Shown in pieces: positions 27,472-37,028 of a stretch of DNA of 64,000 bases. The position numbers were made by a program, and so were the translations under genes. The stretch is from positions 35,882 through 99,881 of the forward strand of contig JABILG010000016.1 in assembly GCA_018654605.1 (NCBI GenBank), in the 5' to 3' direction. The notes under the pieces were generated by a model. That model did no database searches. It saw only the letters and a program-made list of their open reading frames with translations, and was not told where the DNA came from. Source of the stretch: a bacterium. Its GTDB lineage: Bacteria > Desulfobacterota_D > UBA1144. Numbering within the stretch: the stretch's first letter is position 1; each line of letters starts with the position of its first letter.

Positions 27472-28632
27472 ATGTCTTTTGTTACAAGTGACCACGAAGA
27501 ATTTAGAAGTGCGGTAAGAAGATTTACTGAAGAGGAAATCGTACCTATAGCATCTGAACTTGATGCTAAAAATGCTGAAATTCCAATGGAAATAATAGCT
27601 AAGATGGCTGAACAAGGTTATTTTGGAGTTCTTTTTCCTGAAGAATATGATGGACTAGGGCTTGATAATATCACCATGACTATAGTTGCTGAAGAACTAA
27701 GTAAAGGTTGGTTAAGTGTTGGAAGCGTTATGACAAGAGGGGTTATAATGGGAACTCTTTTACAAGCCCATGGAACCGAGGAACAAAAAAAGAAATATTT
27801 GCCTGGACTTGCTACTGGAGCAGTCTTACCAGCGGCAGCATTTACTGAGCCTGATTCGGGGTCAGATTCTGCAAGTATGATAATGAAGGCTACTAAAACT
27901 GAAGGTGGATACTTATTGAATGGCGCCAAAGCTTGGTGTACATACGCAAACAGAGCAAACGTACTAATGGTTCTAGCTAGAACAAATCCTGACACTTCAA
28001 TCAGACATAAGGGTCTTAGCATGTTTTTTGTTGAAAAAGAGTCAGCTGAAAAAATAGTTCATCCAAACATACAAGGGGAACCTATTCCTACTGTCGGATA
28101 CCATGGTATGAGATCCTACAACCTTGCTTTTGATGATGTATTTGTTCCTGAAGATTCATTACTTGGTGGTGAAGAAAATAGAGGCTTTTATCAGTTAATG
28201 GTAAGTTACGAAAGTGCAAGACTTCAAACTGCAGCAAGAGCAGTGGGTGTTGCACAAGCTGCTTTTGACTTTGCTCTACAATATTCAAAGGAACGTGAAC
28301 AATTCGGTGTCCCCATATGTGAGCACCAAGCAATCAGAATGAAATTATCTGAGATGAAAGTCGAGCTTGAGGCTGCAAGACAGCTTACTTACTATGCTGC
28401 ATCATTAAAGGATTCAGGGAAAAGATGTGATCTTGAAGCTGGAATGGCAAAAGTTAAAGCTGCTAAAGCTGTGGAGTTCATAACAAGAGAAGCAATGCAA
28501 GTTCTCGGTGGTTATGGATACTCTAAAGAATTCCCGGTTGAAAGATTCTGGAGAGACGGAAGAGTAATAAGTATCTTTGAAGGTACCAGTGAAATACAAC
28601 ATGAAGTTATTGCTAAAGCTATTTTAAAATAA
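27472..28632 (+). CDS. acyl-CoA dehydrogenase
   Basis: AAFTEPDSGSDSASM, QFGVPICEHQAI, VLGGYGYSKEFPVERFWRDGR. Confidence 0.95.
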   Translation: MSFVTSDHEEFRSAVRRFTEEEIVPIASELDAKNAEIPMEIIAKMAEQGYFGVLFPEEYDGLGLDNITMTIVAEELSKGWLSVGSVMTRGVIMGTLLQAHGTEEQKKKYLPGLATGAVLPAAAFTEPDSGSDSASMIMKATKTEGGYLLNGAKAWCTYANRANVLMVLARTNPDTSIRHKGLSMFFVEKESAEKIVHPNIQGEPIPTVGYHGMRSYNLAFDDVFVPEDSLLGGEENRGFYQLMVSYESARLQTAARAVGVAQAAFDFALQYSKEREQFGVPICEHQAIRMKLSEMKVELEAARQLTYYAASLKDSGKRCDLEAGMAKVKAAKAVEFITREAMQVLGGYGYSKEFPVERFWRDGRVISIFEGTSEIQHEVIAKAILK

Positions 28633-28658
28633 AAATTTACTTTTAGGAGGAAACTATA

Positions 28659-29693
28659 TTGTTTATATTAGACGAAGGAACAAGAGTAGTAGTACCAAGA
28701 ACAGAATTGACATACCCGGGACACAACATGAAGCTTCATACAAATGCGGCTAATCCGGAGAAGACTCCAGTTGACCATGTAATGGCTGACCTAGAAGATG
28801 CGTGCCCATATGAATTCAAGGGTGACAAAAGCAGGGCTACAATGGTTGAAGCTTTAAATACATTGGATTTTGGCAAAAAGGTCATAACGGTCAGACCTAA
28901 CAATCTAAGGTCAGAATTTTTTAGAGGTGATATGGAAGCGGTTTTAAGTGGTGCCGTAGACAAATTCCATGGAATAATAATTCCTAAATGTAATGGTCCT
29001 GAAGATGTAAAACTAGTATCAGACACTTTAGATGAACTAGAAACAAAGCACGGATGGAAAACAAAACTAGCAATAGAAGCCCTAATTGAAAGACCTAGGG
29101 CTCTTGAATATGCATTTGATATGGCTAAAGCATCCCCTAGAATGGCTGGATTAATTTTTGGGATTGCCGACTATACCGCGGAATTAGGAGTTGATCCGAG
29201 TGCTTGCTTAGATATTCAAAATGAAGTTTTCTATTATGAAAAAAAGGCTGTTATAACAGCGGCGAAAGCAGCAGGTCTTCATGCCATTGACAACGTTTAT
29301 CTTGGCTTATGGAGAAAAGATGATACCCCCGAGCAAGTGGCAAAAGTTGAAGATGGTTTAAGAAAAAAAGTGGAAGGATCAGCGCTAATCGGTATGGATG
29401 GAACATGGGTAATACACCCACAACAAGCTATTATATCGAATAGTGCTTTTACACCGAACGACCAACAAATAAAAGAAGCAAAGCAACAACTAGATTTCTA
29501 CCATGAAATGGGTGGTGGCTCTATGTTTAATCCCGAAACGGGAGAAATGATCGATGAAGCAACTGCAAAGATTGCCTTAATGAGAGTTTCTAAGGCTTAT
29601 CTTGCCGGACTAGTTGACAAAGAGTACTTAGATCTAATGGCAGAAAAAAGTAAATCTATTACGGGATATGATATTTTAGGATCAAACGAATAA
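28659..29693 (+). CDS. HpcH/HpaI/CitE-family CoA-ester lyase (malyl-CoA lyase-like)
   Basis: DLEDACP, TVRPNNL, IIIPKCNGPEDV, GIADYTAELG, GTWVIHPQQA. Confidence 0.85.
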   Translation: MFILDEGTRVVVPRTELTYPGHNMKLHTNAANPEKTPVDHVMADLEDACPYEFKGDKSRATMVEALNTLDFGKKVITVRPNNLRSEFFRGDMEAVLSGAVDKFHGIIIPKCNGPEDVKLVSDTLDELETKHGWKTKLAIEALIERPRALEYAFDMAKASPRMAGLIFGIADYTAELGVDPSACLDIQNEVFYYEKKAVITAAKAAGLHAIDNVYLGLWRKDDTPEQVAKVEDGLRKKVEGSALIGMDGTWVIHPQQAIISNSAFTPNDQQIKEAKQQLDFYHEMGGGSMFNPETGEMIDEATAKIALMRVSKAYLAGLVDKEYLDLMAEKSKSITGYDILGSNE

Positions 29694-29699
29694 AGATAT

Positions 29700-31670
29700 A
29701 TGACTATAAAAAAAGATAAACCTTGGATTATGAGAACTTATGCTGGGCATAGTACAGCTGAGGAATCCAATAAACTTTTTAAAATCAATTTAAACAAAGG
29801 TCAGACTGGACTTAGTGTGGCTTTTGATCTTCCAACGCAGACTGGCTATGATTCAGATCATGTTCTTTCTGAAGGTGAGGTTGGCAAAGTTGGTGTGCCT
29901 ATATCTAACTTAGAAGATATGAATAAACTTTTTCAAGATATACCTCTTGAGCAAATGAATACATCTATGACAATTAATGCACCTGCTGCATGGTTACTGT
30001 CACTTTATTGTGCCACCGCAGAAAAGAATAAAGTGGACATCTCTAAGCTACAGGGTACAACGCAAAATGACATATTAAAGGAGTATCTCTCTCGTGGTAC
30101 ATATATATTTCCACCTAAGGAATCAATCAAACTTATCTCTGATATGATTGTTTTTTGCTATAAAGAAATACCTAAATGGAATCCTACAAATATATGTAGC
30201 TATCATCTGCAGGAAGCCGGTGCAACTCCAGTTCAAGAAATAGCTTTTGCTCTTTCTAATGCGATTTGCATCCTAGACACTGTTAAAGAATCTAACCAGA
30301 TTCCTAAAGAAGACTTCTCAAAAGTAGTTGGTAGGATTTCTTTTTTTGTAAACGCAGGGATTAGATTTATTGAGGAGCTATGCAAGATGCGGGCTTTTAC
30401 AGAAATGTGGGATGAAATATGCCAAAAGAGGTATGGAGTTGACGACCCTAAATATAGAAGATTTAGATATGGTGTTCAGGTAAATTCTCTTGGACTAACT
30501 GCTCAACAACCTGAAAATAATGTTGCTAGGATAATAATTGAAATGCTTGCGGTAACTTTAAGTAAAAATTCAAGAGCTCGTGCTGTTCAGCTACCAGGTT
30601 GGAATGAAGCTCTAGGGCTACCAAGACCTTGGGATCAGCAGTGGTCTCTTAGGTTCCAACAAATCCTAGCCTTTGAAACAGATTTATTAGAGTCTTCTGA
30701 TATTTTTGAAGGGTCCAAGGTAATAGAAAACAAGGTAGATGATTTAAAAAAGTCTGCATATGATGAAATTAAAAAGATTGACAACATGGGTGGAGCAGCG
30801 GTAGCGCTTGAGAATGGCTACATGAAGGAATCTCTAGTAGCTTCTTTAGCTAAGAGATCTCAGGAGATCGAAAGCGGTATTAAAAAAGTCATTGGAGTTA
30901 ATATTTTTGAAGAAACGGAATCTTCACCATTACAGGTAGATGAATCAATTCAAAAAGTAGACAATGAAATTGTTTCTGCAAAAATCGACTCTTTATCCCA
31001 GTACAAGAAAACGAGGAATGAAGAATTAATAAGTAAGACAATCGAGAAGCTTAAGAATGCTGTAGCAAACTCTGAAAATATAATGCCTATATCCATTGAA
31101 TCTGCCAAGAATGGTTTAACTACAGGAGAATGGGCGGGAGCCCTTCGAGAAGTATTTGGAGAATATAGACCTCCTACTGGAACAGGTATATCAACCAATA
31201 TGGACCATGATGAAATAGAGGCTGTACGAAATAAGATTAAAGTTGTCAGCAGTAAACTTGGTAGACCGATTAAAATTCTTGTAGGAAAACCAGGTCTTGA
31301 TGGTCATTCAAATGGTGCAGAACAAATTGCCGTAAGAGCAAGAGATGTTGGAATGGAAGTTATATATCATGGAATAAGACTAACACCAGAAGAAATTGTC
31401 AGTACAGTCGAACAAGAGGACGTTGACTTGGTGGGTTTAAGTATTTTATCTGGCTCTCATCTTACTGTAGTACCTAAGATTATCGAGATAATGAAAGATA
31501 AAGGTTGCGGAAACACTCCGATAATTGTCGGCGGGATAATACCGAATAAAGATCATAAAACATTAAAAGACTCAGGTGTAAGAGCTGTCTATACTCCTAA
31601 AGACTATTCGTTAAACAAAATAATGGAAGACTTTGCTAAAATCATTAGTCAAGATATTGCTAACGCTTAG
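29700..31670 (+). CDS. ecm: B12-dependent acyl-CoA mutase, probable ethylmalonyl-CoA mutase
   Basis: PWIMRTYAGHSTAEESNKLFKINLNKGQTGLSVAFDLPTQTGYDSDH...GEVGKVGVPISNLEDM resembles Ecm; C-terminal B12 motif GLDGHSNGAEQIA. Confidence 0.8.
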   Translation: MTIKKDKPWIMRTYAGHSTAEESNKLFKINLNKGQTGLSVAFDLPTQTGYDSDHVLSEGEVGKVGVPISNLEDMNKLFQDIPLEQMNTSMTINAPAAWLLSLYCATAEKNKVDISKLQGTTQNDILKEYLSRGTYIFPPKESIKLISDMIVFCYKEIPKWNPTNICSYHLQEAGATPVQEIAFALSNAICILDTVKESNQIPKEDFSKVVGRISFFVNAGIRFIEELCKMRAFTEMWDEICQKRYGVDDPKYRRFRYGVQVNSLGLTAQQPENNVARIIIEMLAVTLSKNSRARAVQLPGWNEALGLPRPWDQQWSLRFQQILAFETDLLESSDIFEGSKVIENKVDDLKKSAYDEIKKIDNMGGAAVALENGYMKESLVASLAKRSQEIESGIKKVIGVNIFEETESSPLQVDESIQKVDNEIVSAKIDSLSQYKKTRNEELISKTIEKLKNAVANSENIMPISIESAKNGLTTGEWAGALREVFGEYRPPTGTGISTNMDHDEIEAVRNKIKVVSSKLGRPIKILVGKPGLDGHSNGAEQIAVRARDVGMEVIYHGIRLTPEEIVSTVEQEDVDLVGLSILSGSHLTVVPKIIEIMKDKGCGNTPIIVGGIIPNKDHKTLKDSGVRAVYTPKDYSLNKIMEDFAKIISQDIANA

Positions 31671-32349
31671 ACTTCCCATATTTTACTTCTTCATCGTAGG
31701 TCTGATACTCGTCAATGAATTTATTCTTAAATTCTCTAAAACTCCTCGATTCTTCTAATTTAGAATTAATCTCGGTTACAAAAACCCTTTTATTCTCTTT
31801 ATCAACAGATAGAAAAACTTCAACTTCCTCATTGTTCCACTTATAGGTTTGAAATGAATATATTGAAGCTTCAGAATCCGGTGAAGAGTAGTTGTTAACA
31901 AGAATTTGATATAATGAATTTATAATTTCTTCTAAGTTTTGATCGCTGGTTGCATTAAAGGTCATTCTTGTGGACAATAGTGACCCCTCAAAGAAATTTA
32001 CAGTTGAATCTGATGAACTATAGCTGAATAGGCGAGGAGCATCAATAAGAGTGCCACCAAAACTATAGCTTAATAATTTTGCTTTCCTATCGTTCTTAGA
32101 TTTTTCATATTTTAAACCGCCAGCAGCAATATCCTTCCTTACTTCACTAGGACTCGAAAGAATACTAAATCCAGAGACTAAAAGAGTATTAGAACTATTA
32201 TTTATAGTTTGAGTGCTAGAAGTGCTAGAGTCAGGCATGAGCCAATCTGGTCTATCTTCCCATTCCTTATGAAGCCAGGAACAAGAATTCAAAAAAACCA
32301 TTACAAATGTGAGCAAAAAAAATTTCTTAATCATATTAACACCTACCAT
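31660..32349 (-). CDS. hypothetical lipoprotein
   Basis: N-terminal signal with lipobox-like VFLNSC; no recognised domain. Confidence 0.6.
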   Translation of the reverse strand: MVGVNMIKKFFLLTFVMVFLNSCSWLHKEWEDRPDWLMPDSSTSSTQTINNSSNTLLVSGFSILSSPSEVRKDIAAGGLKYEKSKNDRKAKLLSYSFGGTLIDAPRLFSYSSSDSTVNFFEGSLLSTRMTFNATSDQNLEEIINSLYQILVNNYSSPDSEASIYSFQTYKWNNEEVEVFLSVDKENKRVFVTEINSKLEESRSFREFKNKFIDEYQTYDEEVKYGKSKR

Positions 32350-32651
32350 CTTTCTCTCGGGGAACCGGGTCTTTCAGGACTACTATCTCCCTCATCTCTT
32401 ATAATCTCATGATTTCTTTTATTGATACTATTCACATGTTCACTATCTTCATTTGCCGATTCTTTAATTGGTTTTCTATTTTGAGATTTAACCTTTATTT
32501 TAATTGTGTGATGCTTAATGCTATCTTCTTTTTTTTGATAATTCCATCTTTCTCTTGGAGAGATTGTTGCATTTACTCCAAGTATTGAGAAAAGGGATAG
32601 GAAAGCGATAAAGAAAAAAAACGCTGTTTTAATCACTACATAATGATACAT
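32343..32651 (-). CDS. small secreted hypothetical protein with duplicated SPRERW motif
   Basis: Signal peptide then hydrophilic region; SPRERW after the predicted signal region and again at the C-terminus. Confidence 0.55.
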   Translation of the reverse strand: MYHYVVIKTAFFFFIAFLSLFSILGVNATISPRERWNYQKKEDSIKHHTIKIKVKSQNRKPIKESANEDSEHVNSINKRNHEIIRDEGDSSPERPGSPRERW

Positions 32652-32669
32652 TTTATTAGATAAAATAAA

Positions 32670-33449
32670 ATGAAAAAACTAGTGTTAAAAATTAAAAAAC
32701 AGAGATTCTTTGTAGTATCAATCATAATCCACATAATTATCTTTATAATTTTTCATAACTATAATCTTTTCAATAAAGTTTATCAAAAACCCTTGAAGTA
32801 TCTAGAGATAACAGAGATTAGTTCAACAGATTCAAATAAGATTCCAAACACTTCTAAGAGACTGGCAAAGAATTCTAATACAGCAGAAGAGGAAAAGATT
32901 AAGAAGGCTCCTATTAAAAATAATAATAAAAGTGCTATCAGCTCTAAGAATAGCAAGCAGATAAAGAAAGAGTCATCCAAGGAAAAGGAAGATATTAAAG
33001 ATTTTGGTGACTTGGAAGCCATCAAGAAGAAAGAAAAGGAGCAATCTAAGAAAGAATCATTTGAGAGTGATGAACGTATTTTTAGTTATGGAATAACGGA
33101 CCCAGAGAGTAATAATGAAGCTACCGTAGATTTTAACACAAAGGAATTTAAATATATTTCATATTTTTTGAGAATAAAGAGGAAAATTGAAATGACATGG
33201 TCTTACCCAAAATCCTCCCTTCAACGTGGCGAAACAGGACAAGTAAGTCTTCGAGTAACTTTAGATAAAATTGGAAGGCTAAAAGATATAAAAATAATAA
33301 AATCGTCTGGATTTATCGAACTTGATGATGAAGCTAAGGGTGCAGTGTTATCTGCATCTCCTTTTGGCCCCTTCCCTTCATCGTGGACATTAAAAAAACT
33401 TAGCATTAATATTAATTTTAACTATACGCCTAAAGGCTGGTACTACTAG
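32670..33449 (+). CDS. TonB/TolA-family energy transducer
   Basis: N-terminal TM, charged linker, TonB-type C-terminus GQVSLRVTLDKIGRLKDIKIIKSSGFIELDDEAKGAVLSASPFGPFP. Confidence 0.85.
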   Translation: MKKLVLKIKKQRFFVVSIIIHIIIFIIFHNYNLFNKVYQKPLKYLEITEISSTDSNKIPNTSKRLAKNSNTAEEEKIKKAPIKNNNKSAISSKNSKQIKKESSKEKEDIKDFGDLEAIKKKEKEQSKKESFESDERIFSYGITDPESNNEATVDFNTKEFKYISYFLRIKRKIEMTWSYPKSSLQRGETGQVSLRVTLDKIGRLKDIKIIKSSGFIELDDEAKGAVLSASPFGPFPSSWTLKKLSININFNYTPKGWYY

Positions 33450-34459
33450 ACTAGTCTGAACTCTGGCTTTTTAGTTACCTTACCCAGAACGTATATTCTT
33501 TCCTTCTTAGCTTTAAGAATCTTATCTAACAAGCTGAGGTCTCTCTCATTTATACATAAAACGAAGCCTATGCCCATATTAAAGACGCTAATCATTTCTC
33601 TTAATCTTAAATTTGAAGCTTCCTGAATCTCCCTGAAAAGCCTTACTTTGGGTAGCCTAGATTCTATAAGCTCCACTCCCATTCCATTTGGTAGAATTCT
33701 AGGAATATTTTCAACGAGTCCTCCACCAGTTATATGAGCCATACCTTTAATGTTTACTTTCTTTTTTATATGTAAAATCAAATCTGTGTAAATTCTAGTT
33801 GGCTTCATGATAGAATTTATAAATTTTGTATCTCTTTTATGCTTATTGTTCTTGTCAAAAAAAAGCTTCCTAATCAAAGAATAACCATTTGAATGGGGTC
33901 CGCTTGAGGAAATCCCAATAAGAAGTTCTCCGCCTTTTATGTTTGCTGTTTTTATTATCTTGCTCTTATCTACTATTCCAACTGCAAAACCAGCTAGATC
34001 AAAATCTTTACCTTTATACATGCCCGGCATTTCAGCTGTTTCACCACCAACTAGGGAGCAAGAAGACATCTTGCAGCCGTCAGCGATACCTTTTATAACT
34101 TCTGAATGATAGTCTACTCTTAACTTAGAAGTTGCCAAATAATCGAGAAAGAATAGTGGCTTGGCTCCAGTACATATAAGGTCATTAACAGACATTGCGA
34201 CTAAATCTATTCCTAAGCCTCGAATCCTATTCGTTTTAATACCAACTTCAATCTTGGTGCCCACGCCATCTGTGCATGAGACTAAAACGGGATTATTAAT
34301 TTTCTCTTTACTTATAGAATACAATGCAGCAAATGAAGTTGTCTTACCTATCACGTTCCTACTTAGAGTTTTTTTAACATAGGGCTGAATAGTGCTTACA
34401 AAATCATTTCCTGTCTTTACATTTACCCCTGCATCTTTATAAGTTATTTTAGACTTCAT
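33446..34459 (-). CDS. purM: phosphoribosylformylglycinamidine cyclo-ligase
   Basis: SCTDGVGTKIEVG, LVGGETAEMPGMY, GISSSGPHSNGYSLIRK, AHITGGGLVENIPR. Confidence 0.96.
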   Translation of the reverse strand: MKSKITYKDAGVNVKTGNDFVSTIQPYVKKTLSRNVIGKTTSFAALYSISKEKINNPVLVSCTDGVGTKIEVGIKTNRIRGLGIDLVAMSVNDLICTGAKPLFFLDYLATSKLRVDYHSEVIKGIADGCKMSSCSLVGGETAEMPGMYKGKDFDLAGFAVGIVDKSKIIKTANIKGGELLIGISSSGPHSNGYSLIRKLFFDKNNKHKRDTKFINSIMKPTRIYTDLILHIKKKVNIKGMAHITGGGLVENIPRILPNGMGVELIESRLPKVRLFREIQEASNLRLREMISVFNMGIGFVLCINERDLSLLDKILKAKKERIYVLGKVTKKPEFRLV

Positions 34460-34465
34460 TAAGAA

Positions 34466-34615
34466 TTAATTTATAACCCCAAAAACCTTTCTAATCAAGT
34501 TTGGAAGAAAAGGTCCCAAGAATGAAATTATTAACAAAGTTGAGATAAAGCCAAAAACACCAAGTGCAAATCCTATTGCCCCTGCAGTACCTAGCCTGTC
34601 ACTATTTTTATCCAT
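34466..34615 (-). CDS. 49-aa single-TM protein coupled to actF
   Basis: MDKNSDRLGTAGAIGFALGVFGFISTLLIISFLGPFLPNLIRKVFGVIN; ATGA overlap with the actF stop; not in the ORF track. Confidence 0.6.
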   Translation of the reverse strand: MDKNSDRLGTAGAIGFALGVFGFISTLLIISFLGPFLPNLIRKVFGVIN

Positions 34616-35880
34616 CAGTGTCCTCCTGCATTAGAAAGTTTCTTTATTAACTTTTTATCTTTAAGACCAAATATCGGAAAATAAGATAAGAACTTAGTTA
34701 TACATATTAAAAATAAGCATAAGAATCCGAAGGATATCAAGATACTTTCTAAACCAAAATGAAAATGATCGTGCATAATAGAAGGGTAAATTAATACAAT
34801 CTTTTCTACAAATAATCCTAAAAATGATATAGAAGCTATGGTGACCAATATAGGTTTAACAATCTTTGTAGTTCTAGGTATCAGAGTAACAAAAGGTATA
34901 ACAAAAACACACGTAAGTGTTACCCAAGAAAGAGACTTATATGGCTCTTCGAATACCCTGGTTGCGATATATCCTGTTTCCTCAGGCATATTTGCGTACC
35001 ATATAGGAAGAAACTGAGAAAAGAATGTATATAGCCAAAAAACACTTAAGCCAAACATTAACTTAGCAGCATCATAGTATTGAAATTGTGTAATTACAGA
35101 TTCTAATTTAAATTTAATAGTCATCATAGATGAGATAATTACAACTAACCCTAAGGCAGCTAAGACAGACGCCATAAAGTAGTAAACACCGAACAATGTA
35201 CTATAGAAATGAGGGTGAAGTGACATCATAAAATCAAAGGCAACAAAGGTCATAGATAATGAATAAGCAAATGCAATTGCTATTGAATATTTATAAAGTT
35301 TTTGATCATGATTAACTTCTTCACCTTCCGCTGGCGTAGAAGAAAGGAAAGAAAAGAATCCTTTAAATCTTCCGGTACCTTCACAATCCTGCCTTATAGA
35401 ATGATATAGATAGTAATATGTCAGTATATGCAATGTTCCCACAAGTAAAACGCTTCTTGTTAGTACAAAATTAAAGTTTAGCCAATTGGTATACTTCTTA
35501 CTTGTAATAAGATCGTAATTTTTATATTCTTCTGCAAGATATGGCAATGTTTGGTCTCCGTCTACAAAAAGGAATACCAACAAAAAGATAAAGACTACTG
35601 GCATAAAAGCTGCAAAAGATTCACAGATTCTCATCAAAGACCTGCCCCAACTTGAGCTAGTAATCCTCATAGCACATGCAAAGAGAACACCGCCATGACT
35701 AACTCCAGCCCAGAAAACAAAATTTAAATGAAAAGCTGTCCATGCCACATCTGCATGTCCATTTGAAATAGTATAAAGAAAAGTTAAGAGACCTAGAATA
35801 AATCCTCCATAAAGGAAATAGTCCAACGTTTTAGGAAACTCAATTTTTCTATTTAATAAAGCGTCAACATCTATACTCAT
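34615..35880 (-). CDS. actF: Alternative Complex III subunit ActF
   Basis: Polytopic ~420 aa protein last in an actABCDEF-ordered operon; AWTAFHLNFVFWAGVSHGGVLFA. Confidence 0.85.
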   Translation of the reverse strand: MSIDVDALLNRKIEFPKTLDYFLYGGFILGLLTFLYTISNGHADVAWTAFHLNFVFWAGVSHGGVLFACAMRITSSSWGRSLMRICESFAAFMPVVFIFLLVFLFVDGDQTLPYLAEEYKNYDLITSKKYTNWLNFNFVLTRSVLLVGTLHILTYYYLYHSIRQDCEGTGRFKGFFSFLSSTPAEGEEVNHDQKLYKYSIAIAFAYSLSMTFVAFDFMMSLHPHFYSTLFGVYYFMASVLAALGLVVIISSMMTIKFKLESVITQFQYYDAAKLMFGLSVFWLYTFFSQFLPIWYANMPEETGYIATRVFEEPYKSLSWVTLTCVFVIPFVTLIPRTTKIVKPILVTIASISFLGLFVEKIVLIYPSIMHDHFHFGLESILISFGFLCLFLICITKFLSYFPIFGLKDKKLIKKLSNAGGH

Positions 35881-35892
35881 AATAAAATTCCT

Positions 35893-36408
35893 TTATTTAA
35901 CCTTTCCTTGCAAATATCTTACATAATAAACTACATCCCATGCTTCATCTGGAGTAATTCTTCCATAAGCTGGCATCATAACTCTTCCACCGTATCGAAT
36001 ATAGGCATAAATATAGCCATCTGTTCTATTGACTGTTTGATTCTGAGTTAAATCAACTGGGTAAAAATACGAGTTAGGCCTTAAGTCATTTTTTATAACG
36101 GGGCCATCACCCAACCCCTTCATGCCATGACAAGAGTAGCAATTTGTTTCATATAGCGACTTTCCGCTAGCAATGGAATCGTCACCTCTATTCTGCCCGG
36201 TAACTATAGATTCATACTCTTCTCTTTCAAGTTCGATTGATTCATTATCTCTAAAAACAGATTTATCAGGATAATCCCTAGCTTCTTCATAAGGCTTGAT
36301 ACTAGGCTGCTCCCATAAATCTGTTGACCACGGGAGAGAAAAAGAGCTAGTAGTAGAAATAAAGAAAACAACTAAAACAAATAAAGCACAACTGCTAAAC
36401 ATTCTCAT
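35893..36408 (-). CDS. actE: Alternative Complex III monoheme cytochrome c ActE
   Basis: One CYSCH heme motif; MMPAYGRITPDEAWDVVYYVRYLQ. Confidence 0.85.
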   Translation of the reverse strand: MRMFSSCALFVLVVFFISTTSSFSLPWSTDLWEQPSIKPYEEARDYPDKSVFRDNESIELEREEYESIVTGQNRGDDSIASGKSLYETNCYSCHGMKGLGDGPVIKNDLRPNSYFYPVDLTQNQTVNRTDGYIYAYIRYGGRVMMPAYGRITPDEAWDVVYYVRYLQGKVK

Positions 36409-37028
36409 GAATCACCTTCTTTCTTTTCTTCAGTAGGTTTTTCTTCTACAACAGATTCAGTAGGTTTTTTCTCTACAGCTGGTTCAGACTCAGGAATCTT
36501 TTCCTCTAAAATCTCCCCGTTAACCTTTAATTCTTCAGAGCCAAAGTTTCTCAGAATATGCTCTACTTCTTCAAAGTCACCATTATTACATGTGACTAGC
36601 AAGCCGAACTTATCATTGCTAAACCTTTCATCATAATCTATAGGATTTACATTCCTTCTTAATCTCGAATTAATTATTAAACCTAAAAATGTTGACAAGC
36701 CGCCAATTAAGATCATACACTCAAAAATTATTATCATGTAAGGTGGTATTGAGACTATGGGCTTTGCACTCGTTACTATTGGCCAATCCATAGAAGTTAG
36801 TATTGTAAAAGCTGCTCCAACGCAAGCACCAAGGAGAGCGCCACAAAAGGTGAAATACTTAACCTTACTAGGCTCATATCCCCTATCTAGTGCGTCTTCA
36901 ATTTCATGGTTAGGAACTGGAGAAAAAGCTCTAATGTCTTCAAAGCCTTTCGCACGTAATTCTTTTATCGAATCAATTAACAAATCTACATAAGAATAGA
37001 TTCCAAGAATCTTTCTACTCTCATTCAT
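36405..37028 (-). CDS. actD: Alternative Complex III subunit ActD (DUF3341)
   Basis: ILGIYSYVDLLIDSIKELRAKGFEDIRAFSPVPNHEIEDAL; start set at MNESRK. Confidence 0.85.
   Translation of the reverse strand: MNESRKILGIYSYVDLLIDSIKELRAKGFEDIRAFSPVPNHEIEDALDRGYEPSKVKYFTFCGALLGACVGAAFTILTSMDWPIVTSAKPIVSIPPYMIIIFECMILIGGLSTFLGLIINSRLRRNVNPIDYDERFSNDKFGLLVTCNNGDFEEVEHILRNFGSEELKVNGEILEEKIPESEPAVEKKPTESVVEEKPTEEKKEGDS

Noticed and set aside
32670-33449. Lys/Ser-rich tract in the TonB-like protein as a repeat array
   Set aside because: Ordinary charged periplasm-spanning linker of TonB/TolA proteins; no exact DNA repeat unit.
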